NCBI GenBank assembly: GCA_021786455.1
Contig: JAJYNF010000215.1
Span: 1-17,883, forward strand
DNA: 17,883 bases
Source of the DNA: Acidobacteriota bacterium
Lineage (GTDB): Bacteria; Acidobacteriota; Terriglobia; UBA7540
Direction of reading: 5' to 3'
Shown: positions 1-5,048 of the stretch, one piece after another
Position numbering within the stretch: the first letter of the stretch is position 1
Layout of the letters: the number at the start of each line of letters is the position of its first letter
Translations under genes and position numbers: made by a program
Notes under the pieces: model-generated
What the model saw: only the letters and a program-made list of their open reading frames with translations
Database searches by the model: none
Told to the model about the DNA's origin: nothing

Positions 1-20
1 GCACCTCGCGCGCGAGGTGC
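1..20. repeat. Perfect 20-bp palindrome
   Basis: The first 20 bases, GCACCTCGCGCGCGAGGTGC, are a perfect self-complementary palindrome. No T-run follows on either strand within the window, so a classical intrinsic terminator is not supported. The element lies about 25 nt downstream of the start site predicted for the leftward promoter at 53-81, so it would fall in that transcript's 5' leader as a hairpin, or could act as a DNA operator. It sits at the window edge, so its full extent may not be visible. Confidence 0.5.
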
Positions 21-52
21 CGCGTGTCTGTATCAGGGAATACCCGTCACGG

Positions 53-81
53 GTTATATAACTGCCTCGCATGGAAGTCAA
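53..81 (-). promoter_or_regulatory. Sigma70-type promoter pointing left out of the window, with a dyad over its start
   Basis: Read on the minus strand, TTGACT (76-81) and TATAAC (53-58) are separated by exactly 17 nt. Each hexamer matches the sigma70 consensus at five of six positions (TTGACA, TATAAT). A short dyad, ACCCG-TCA-CGGGT (42-54 on the plus strand), covers the end of the -10 and the predicted start near 46, where a repressor could bind. The gene it drives would begin left of position 1 and is not seen. This is the best sigma70-like promoter in the window by sequence match. Confidence 0.55.
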
Positions 82-230
82 TAGAAAATGCCGCGAGGCG
101 GGCGGCTCTTTGCGCCGGCGGACCAGAACGTGTTCAGAGGCGCGTCGGGCGCGAGTCCGGGTTGGAGTGCACGTTTGCGGGGCAATATTTGGCTTCGTTT
201 GGGTTTGTTTCAAAATTCGGCCTCTTATTT

Positions 231-530
231 TCAATGAGTTGCAAGCATTTTCCCTTCGTCTAATAGATTGTTTTGGTGGCGCGCGCGAGGGCGCCTTGGG
301 CCGCGCGGAGCGCGTTGGGCACCGCCTTTCCGTTCGCGCTGGAGCTGCATCAGCGGGCGAACCTTACGGTCGAGATTTCGATCAATGGTGTTCATCTGGC
401 GGATCAGCATTTGCCACTCGCTGCCGGAGGGCGCGAGCGAGGCGTCGCGCTGGACGGGAGAAATTTCGATGTGCTCGGCCTGATAGAGCTTGAACCTTTC
501 GCGCGCGGCGTTGTACTCCTCGGCCGGCAA
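231..530 (-). CDS. Hypothetical protein, start uncertain (possible gene remnant)
   Basis: This minus-strand frame ends at a TGA (231-233). From about residue PAEEYNAARERF onward it reads like a real protein: mixed charged and helical composition, G/C-rich third codon positions, and a helical stretch MLIRQMNTIDRNLDRKVR near the C-terminus. I do not recognise the family. The frame stays open up to 887, but that part runs opposite the FmdB gene and looks non-coding. There is no ATG between 887 and the C-terminal half; a TTG at 530 (99 residues) is the most plausible start in the convincing part, without a good Shine-Dalgarno sequence. The last 30 or so residues are very Arg-rich, which may be a consequence of G+C bias. 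It could be a small conserved protein, or the remnant of a longer gene that lost its 5' end. Confidence 0.35.
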   Translation of the reverse strand: MPAEEYNAARERFKLYQAEHIEISPVQRDASLAPSGSEWQMLIRQMNTIDRNLDRKVRPLMQLQRERKGGAQRAPRGPRRPRARHQNNLLDEGKMLATH

Positions 531-716
531 TCGCTCAAGGTGGCTCGGATAAGGGTCATCGCCGGAGGTGGCACGCGCACTGAGCGCGTGTCCGCAAGGT
601 CTGATACAATAATTGCCGAGGATTGCAAAATAAAGTAAGCCTCTTTTCTGTAGCGGCGCGATCCACAGCGCCAAACGCGCCAGCGGGGACACCGGCGCAA
701 CAGTGGGAGCTGGCAC

Positions 717-722
717 TATATT
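717..722 (+). promoter_or_regulatory. Candidate -10 element for the FmdB gene
   Basis: TATATT lies 42 nt upstream of the FmdB start codon, in an otherwise G+C-rich stretch. No recognisable -35 hexamer is present at 16-18 nt. An extended -10 motif, TGATACAAT, at 602-610 is an alternative that would give a leader of about 150 nt. Neither is strong. Confidence 0.25.
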
Positions 723-764
723 TTGCAAGCATCCGTACGCAGATTCTTTGGAGGGGCTGAAACC

Positions 765-929
765 ATGCCCAACTATGACTTCTATTGCAAAAACTGCAAG
801 AAAACCTTCAGCGTTATCCTGACGCTGGCCGAGTATGAAAAAAGGCACCCTTCTTGTCCCAAGTGCAAGGGTCGGAAGGTGGAGCAAAAACCCGCCGCAT
901 TCTTTGCTGTGACGTCGAAGAAGAGCTAA
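765..929 (+). CDS. FmdB-family zinc ribbon protein
   Basis: The product is a 54-residue protein of the FmdB / CxxC_CxxC_SSSS putative regulatory family. Two knuckles, YCKNCKK near residues 7-13 and CPKCKGRK near 31-38, can coordinate one zinc ion. The opening MPNYDFYC is typical of the family, which usually begins MPxYxYxC. The C-terminus is a short polar tail (AVTSKKS). The ATG at 765 is favoured by GGAGG at 750-754; an upstream ATG at 723 would add 14 residues that do not resemble the family. Family members are widespread but mostly uncharacterised; links to formamidase/amidase regulation rest on FmdB itself and should not be transferred. The gene is monocistronic here and converges with the urocanase-like gene. 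Confidence 0.85.
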   Translation: MPNYDFYCKNCKKTFSVILTLAEYEKRHPSCPKCKGRKVEQKPAAFFAVTSKKS

Positions 930-940
930 CCCCTCCTCTC

Positions 941-962
941 CCCGCGAAAGCCGTCTCGCGGG
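941..962. terminator. GC-rich hairpin between convergent genes
   Basis: CCCGCGA (941-947) pairs with TCGCGGG (956-962) around an 8-nt loop, 12 nt after the FmdB stop and 70 nt beyond the stop of the convergent urocanase-like gene. There is no T-run on either side, so factor-independent termination is only a possibility. Confidence 0.35.
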
Positions 963-1032
963 ACTGGCAGCGGGCCACAGGTCTTGCTATGGGATGGTTG
1001 CTACGGCCAGCTTGTGTTCCAACCCTGGCCCG

Positions 1033-2673
1033 TCAAACGCTGCCTGCGTCGTGATAACGAAGGATCCCGCGGGCGAAGTTGAGGCTAAGGACTCGTTCGA
1101 TACGCCCCGCCATTTGAGGTGTGCCATCGGCCACGAGAGCATGGCTGGCGTTCAGCGCATCTCGCCCCCCACTGGCTCCGCCGCTTTGGAGTGATACCCA
1201 AACGGCCCCGGAGTCTGCCGCGAGCAATGCATTCAGAAGGCTTTCCTCATTAACAACATCCCTGCCGCGGGCTTCCGCAAGGCTCGCCGGTCGGACAGCG
1301 CGGCTGCAATCGAAGTGATCAGGCGTAATCACGAACGGCGCCTTTAGATGACCTTGGCTAACAAGCTCATTGATCCGAACCCCTAACAACCTCTGCTGCT
1401 CCTCGGAAAGCCAGCAAGCCCGCCCCGGCAGTCCCTCGAACCTCACTCGGGTCGCGGCCAGCCGAATCCAGCGAAGCAACGGCAGATCGTCGGGAAAGAG
1501 ATCAACGAGTAAATCGTCCACCAAGCGAATATCCGCGCGCTCGCCGGAAAGAGCGACCCACCGTAGCGGGCCACGGCCCTTGTTCGAGATTGACGGTAGA
1601 TACTCGGAGGCAAAACCCGGAATGTCGAACGCATTTTTGACGCCGCCTTCCGCGTAAGCGATCGCCCGGAGATAATTGCCAAACTCGAACGTGAGGGATC
1701 CTAGTTTCTTGAATTCAAGCATCGCGCTAGCGTGCTCGGCCACGGATTCGTAGGCTCGCTTCAGATACGTGTCCGGATCTTTTCGGTAATGCCCCGGCGC
1801 CTCCGCGGCGTTCATTCCGGCTGGGATGTATGCTTGCAACTGACCGTGCGCCAACGTCCAATCGGCCAAAATGTCCGGCACCATGCCGCGGCGGGCCAGT
1901 TCCGGAAGTACCTCCGCGCAGTTTCCAATCAGGCCGACCGAAAGGGCGCGCCGCTGGCGCACCGCATTCTTCATCAGGCGAATGGCTTCATCCAAATGGT
2001 TGACGCAAATGTCGCAGTAACCCGCACGAACGCGCCGAAGGATGCGCTCGCCGTCGGCCTCGATGCCTAAAAAAGCCGCGCCGTTGAGTGTCGCGGCGAG
2101 CGGCTGAGCGCCCCCCGCTCCTCCCATGCCGCCCGCCACAACCCACTTCCCCGAAAGATCGCCGTTGAAGTGGCGGCTCGCCACGGTCGCGAGCGTTTCA
2201 TCCAGCGTCGGCAAAATGCCTTGCGGTCCAGTGGCCGTCCAGGCCGCGGTGGTCAGCCGCCAGCGACTGAGCAGCCCCCCGCGCTCGAGCGCCTGGAACT
2301 TCTCTTCGTTCGGCTGCATCCTCTCGAGTTCAATGTCAGCGAGCAAGACCCGTGGCACGCCGGGATGGGTTTTGATGACATCGGCCGGCTGGCCCGATTG
2401 AACAAGCAAGGTTTCGTCGCTATTTAAGGTTTGCAAAGCTTGTCGGATGGCAGCATAGCATTCCCAATTTCTGGCGGCCTTGCCCGAGCTGCCATTTACA
2501 ACCAGGAGCTGCGGTTGCTCGGCGACCTCAGCGTCGAGGCTATTCATCAACATGCGCAGTGCGGCTTCCTGATGCCAGCCTCGGCAAGATATCGTTGTCC
2601 CGCGCGACGAGCGCACAGGTTGGTAGCTCGAAGGGTTTTGTTGCACGGCTATGGGGCGGCGGGATGCATCCAT
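1033..2673 (-). CDS. Urocanase-family protein with altered substrate-site motifs
   Basis: This 546-residue protein is clearly homologous to urocanate hydratase (HutU), which uses tightly bound NAD+ as an electrophile to hydrate urocanate in histidine breakdown. Retained are the N-terminal block EAALRMLMNSLDAEVAE (about 36-52), the NAD+ loop GGMGGAGGAQPLAA (181-194), GPLRW (368-372), FEGLPGRACW (412-421; Cys420 aligns with the family's active-site cysteine) and DHFD (452-455). Several otherwise near-invariant segments are changed: VYGGxGRAARN reads VNGSSGKAARN (59-69), YGQMTAGSW reads RWRLTTAAW (137-145), DQTSAHDPLNGYLP reads DWTLAHGQLQAYIP (271-284), the NRETE arginine is lost (SLAE, 463-466), and the HHGGG loop reads QSGGA (496-500). 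The protein stops about 15-20 residues early at the C-terminus. No hutH, hutI or hutG is nearby. It may act on a modified imidazole acrylate or another substrate; calling it HutU would be unsafe. Confidence 0.8.
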   Translation of the reverse strand: MDASRRPIAVQQNPSSYQPVRSSRGTTISCRGWHQEAALRMLMNSLDAEVAEQPQLLVVNGSSGKAARNWECYAAIRQALQTLNSDETLLVQSGQPADVIKTHPGVPRVLLADIELERMQPNEEKFQALERGGLLSRWRLTTAAWTATGPQGILPTLDETLATVASRHFNGDLSGKWVVAGGMGGAGGAQPLAATLNGAAFLGIEADGERILRRVRAGYCDICVNHLDEAIRLMKNAVRQRRALSVGLIGNCAEVLPELARRGMVPDILADWTLAHGQLQAYIPAGMNAAEAPGHYRKDPDTYLKRAYESVAEHASAMLEFKKLGSLTFEFGNYLRAIAYAEGGVKNAFDIPGFASEYLPSISNKGRGPLRWVALSGERADIRLVDDLLVDLFPDDLPLLRWIRLAATRVRFEGLPGRACWLSEEQQRLLGVRINELVSQGHLKAPFVITPDHFDCSRAVRPASLAEARGRDVVNEESLLNALLAADSGAVWVSLQSGGASGGRDALNASHALVADGTPQMAGRIERVLSLNFARGILRYHDAGSV

Positions 2674-2699
2674 CTCGATTTGACTTGGCCCAAATCCCC

Positions 2700-2728
2700 A
2701 CTATGGCCCGGCGCAGAAACAGAATCAA
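2700..2728 (-). promoter_or_regulatory. Candidate sigma70 promoter of the urocanase-like gene, with upstream dyad
   Basis: On the minus strand TTGATT (2723-2728) and CATAGT (2700-2705) are 17 nt apart, putting the start near 2693 and giving a leader of about 20 nt. Immediately upstream of the -35 is a dyad CAAAGC-TTGC-GCTTTG (2731-2746), placed where an activator or repressor could bind. Confidence 0.4.
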
Positions 2729-2829
2729 GCCAAAGCTTGCGCTTTGCTCGCGAAAGAATTTCGGCTAAAGGAAAGCGCGGCGACGCCTCGGCTTGGCTCT
2801 CGACAGCCTGAGATTTCCTATAGACCGTG

Positions 2830-2838
2830 TGCTAGAAT
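2830..2838 (+). promoter_or_regulatory. Extended -10 element for the acyl-CoA synthetase gene
   Basis: TGCTAGAAT is an extended -10 (TGN plus TAGAAT, five of six to consensus). No good -35 lies 16-18 nt upstream, as is common for extended -10 promoters. The start would be near 2845, 36 nt before the ATG. Confidence 0.35.
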
Positions 2839-2880
2839 GGCGATGATTCGCGGCTACTCTCAATGCGTGCGTGAGCGCCC

Positions 2881-4737
2881 ATGAAGCCGTTCAAGACGCT
2901 AACTGAGTTGTTTCTCCAGGCCACAGAAAGCCGCGACACACCGGCTTGCTTTCTGGTGAAGACCGCTGGCCGTTACCAAGGGATTTCGTCGCGTCAGGCC
3001 CTGCGCGCGGTGGCGGCGCTGGCTGACGGGTTGAGGCGGGCGGGCATCCGTCCGGGCAGCCGCGTCGCGCTTTTGAGCGAAAACCGCTTGGAGTGGGCGC
3101 TAACCGATTACGCGGTTCTCAGCTTGGGCGCCGCCACGGTTCCGCTTTATCCGACGCTGCTTGAACCGGATATTGAATATATTCTCCGCGATTCGGGCGC
3201 GGAAGGCATTGTCGCCTCGACGCGCGCCCAGGTCGGAAAGGTCTTGAACGTCTGGCCGTCGATTCCCGCGCTCCGCTTCGTCGTTGCGATGGACGCCGAC
3301 GATTCAGGGAAGCCTCGCGTTCAATCGTGGCAGGACGCTGTTCGGGTTGAGCCGGGTCGCGAGGAGGAACTCATTGCCCGGCTTCGCGAAACAGCTACCC
3401 AGGTACGTCCGGAGGATGTCGCGAGCGTTCTTTATACGTCGGGAACCACCGGACGCCCCAAAGGTGTTGTCTTGACGCATCGAAATATCGTTTCCAACGT
3501 TATCGCCAGCGACGGCCTGTTTCCTTTATCGAAGTCGGACGTGGGGATGTCTTTTCTCCCGCTCGCCCACGTTTATGAGAGGATGTTCGATTTTTATTAT
3601 CTGGCAATCGGGGTTTCCATTGCTTACGCCGAGAGCGTCAACGCCTTAGCGGATAACCTCTTAGAGGTGCGCCCCACGGTGATGGCGGTAGTCCCTCGGG
3701 TGCTTGAAAAAGTTTATGCCAATGTCCTGGAAAGGTTGGAGAAGGCAGCAGAGTGGCAAAAGGGGCTCTTCGCTTGGGCGATAAACGTCGGACGAAAGCA
3801 CTTCCGCCTTGTCAGTGAAGGCCGCGCACCCTCCTGGGAACTGCGGCTAGCGCGGACGCTTGCCGATCGTCTGGTGTATTCCAAAATCCGCGCCCAGATG
3901 GGCGGCCGCCTGAGATTTCTTGTTTCGGGCGCTGCGCCGCTGGCCCCGGACCTAGCGGAGTTCTTCTTTGCCATCGGCCTGCCCGTTTATGAAGGCTACG
4001 GTTTAACGGAGACTTCTCCCGTCATTGCAGTGAACTGCCCGGGCGCGATTCGATTGGGCACTGTTGGCCGCGTCATCCCTGGGGTGGAGGTCCGGCTCAG
4101 CGAAGAGGTGGAGCGCGCGCTCGGCGACACTGGGCGGGAGATTTGGGTGCGCGGGCCGAACGTTAGCCCAGGTTACTACCATCTGGAGGATGAAAATCGC
4201 CTGGCGTTTGTGGACGGCTGGTTCCGCACCGGCGACCTCGGCGCGCTCGACGAAAACGGCTTCCTGACGATAACCGGCAGAAAGAAAAATCTGTTCAAAA
4301 CCTCGGGCGGAAAATACGTTGCTCCGGAACGCCTGGAAAATCTCTTCCAGGGCCACCCTTACGTTGCCCAGTTGGTGGCGCTGGGGGAGGCTCGCAAATT
4401 TGTGGGCGCGCTCGTTGTTCCGAAATTCGGGGCGCTCGAGGCTTACGCGCGACAGCAAGGCATTCCCTTCGCTTCGCGTGGCGAACTTGTCGGCAATCCC
4501 GTGATTCAGGCCTTTATGCAATCGCAGGTGGATGAAGCCTGTCGTTGGCTGGCTCCGCACGAAAGAATTCTCCAGATCGTTCTGCTGGCCAAAGAATTCA
4601 CCGTGGAATCGGGCGAGCTCTCAGCAACGCTTAAAGCGCGCCGCGCCATCGTGGAAGGAAATTATCGTGACCAGATCGAAGAGATGTTCCAGCGCCGCGC
4701 CCCACAGCCGCAAGAGGCTTCCGCGCCTGCCCGTTGA
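2881..4737 (+). CDS. Long-chain fatty acyl-CoA synthetase (AMP-forming)
   Basis: This 618-residue ANL-superfamily ligase activates fatty acids to acyl-CoA through an acyl-AMP intermediate. Visible motifs in order: P-loop TSGTTGRPKG (186-195), the linker-type VPRVLEKVYANV region (about 272-283), SGAAPL (350-355), YGLTETSP (373-380), the ribose-binding aspartate in GWFRTGDLG (Asp452) and the KKNLFKTSGGKYVAPE hinge (about 469-484). The catalytic C-terminal lysine is in ELSATLK (Lys585). Length and motif spacing fit the bacterial FAA1-like long-chain group of about 600 residues; chain-length preference cannot be read from sequence. The ATG at 2881 has only a weak upstream GTGAG. It is probably transcribed alone: divergent from the urocanase-like gene and 311 nt before sucA. 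I leave the symbol blank because several paralogues share these motifs. Confidence 0.9.
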   Translation: MKPFKTLTELFLQATESRDTPACFLVKTAGRYQGISSRQALRAVAALADGLRRAGIRPGSRVALLSENRLEWALTDYAVLSLGAATVPLYPTLLEPDIEYILRDSGAEGIVASTRAQVGKVLNVWPSIPALRFVVAMDADDSGKPRVQSWQDAVRVEPGREEELIARLRETATQVRPEDVASVLYTSGTTGRPKGVVLTHRNIVSNVIASDGLFPLSKSDVGMSFLPLAHVYERMFDFYYLAIGVSIAYAESVNALADNLLEVRPTVMAVVPRVLEKVYANVLERLEKAAEWQKGLFAWAINVGRKHFRLVSEGRAPSWELRLARTLADRLVYSKIRAQMGGRLRFLVSGAAPLAPDLAEFFFAIGLPVYEGYGLTETSPVIAVNCPGAIRLGTVGRVIPGVEVRLSEEVERALGDTGREIWVRGPNVSPGYYHLEDENRLAFVDGWFRTGDLGALDENGFLTITGRKKNLFKTSGGKYVAPERLENLFQGHPYVAQLVALGEARKFVGALVVPKFGALEAYARQQGIPFASRGELVGNPVIQAFMQSQVDEACRWLAPHERILQIVLLAKEFTVESGELSATLKARRAIVEGNYRDQIEEMFQRRAPQPQEASAPAR

Positions 4738-4901
4738 AGACCTCTTCCCCCTGGACGCCCTGATTGACGTCGTGGACAAACTCATTCGCCACAACGGTCA
4801 GAAGTGACGGCCCAACCGAAGCCCCGCCAATCGCCGGCGCAGAAACGCCACAGCAAGGCAAGTCGCAAGATGTCAACGTAATCGCAGAGGCCGCCGGGTT
4901 G

Positions 4902-4931
4902 TTGCCATCCGAAGCCGGTTCGGGCTATGCT
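4902..4931 (+). promoter_or_regulatory. Candidate sigma70 promoter of sucAB
   Basis: TTGCCA (4902-4907) and TATGCT (4926-4931) are separated by 18 nt. The predicted start, near 4938, leaves a leader of about 110 nt before the sucA ATG. Confidence 0.4.
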
Positions 4932-4986
4932 CGCGTTGGGGCTGGCGATGGGTGAGGCAAGATTTCCGGAGGACGAGGGAAACGGT

Positions 4987-5002
4987 CGGTTGCAGCCAAC
5001 CG
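4987..5002 (+). promoter_or_regulatory. Hairpin in the sucA leader
   Basis: CGGTTG (4987-4992) pairs with CAACCG (4997-5002) around a CAGC tetraloop, about 46 nt before the start codon. A second small stem, GAGG-TTGA-CCTC, follows at about 5004-5015. Without a T-run they do not form a terminator. A role in translation or mRNA stability is possible but unproven. Confidence 0.3.
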
Positions 5003-5048
5003 TGAGGTTGACCTCCCAGCCCCGGCGCCAAGCCAGGATTTCGCGACC

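Larger units (their letters stand above)
4738..5048 (+). other. Intergenic region upstream of sucA
   Basis: This 311-nt gap holds no convincing gene. Its first 70 nt, read one frame over from the acyl-CoA synthetase, give a protein-like tail (VEDLFPLDALIDVVDKLIRH) ending at TGA 4807, but with no start codon of its own. Further on come the candidate sucA promoter (4902-4931) and a leader hairpin (4987-5002). I see no RNA gene or riboswitch that I recognise. Confidence 0.5.

Noticed and set aside
60..110. GCCTCGC (63-70) and GCGAGGC (about 92-99) as a possible operator or RNA stem
   Set aside because: The arms flank the -35 of the leftward promoter, but the left arm is part of its spacer and the pairing is short with a long loop; too weak to call on its own.
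239..732. Ten-base direct repeat TTGCAAGCAT at 239-248 and 723-732
   Set aside because: A shared 10-mer is expected many times by chance in 18 kb, and there is no target-site or mobile-element structure around it.
531..887. Upstream continuation of the 231-530 minus frame to an ATG at 887
   Set aside because: This part would run through the entire FmdB gene on the other strand and its sequence looks like antisense translation, not protein.
1033..2673. Apparent loss of the urocanase catalytic cysteine (Asn364 where many urocanases have Cys in PLFCxG)
   Set aside because: On re-counting against the remembered HutU sequence, the active-site cysteine belongs to the QGLPxRICW motif, and that cysteine is kept here as Cys420. 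The PLFC position is a different, less critical residue.
4003..4560. Minus-strand open frame (185 codons) opposite the acyl-CoA synthetase
   Set aside because: It overlaps the conserved adenylation motifs on the plus strand and shows no family features.
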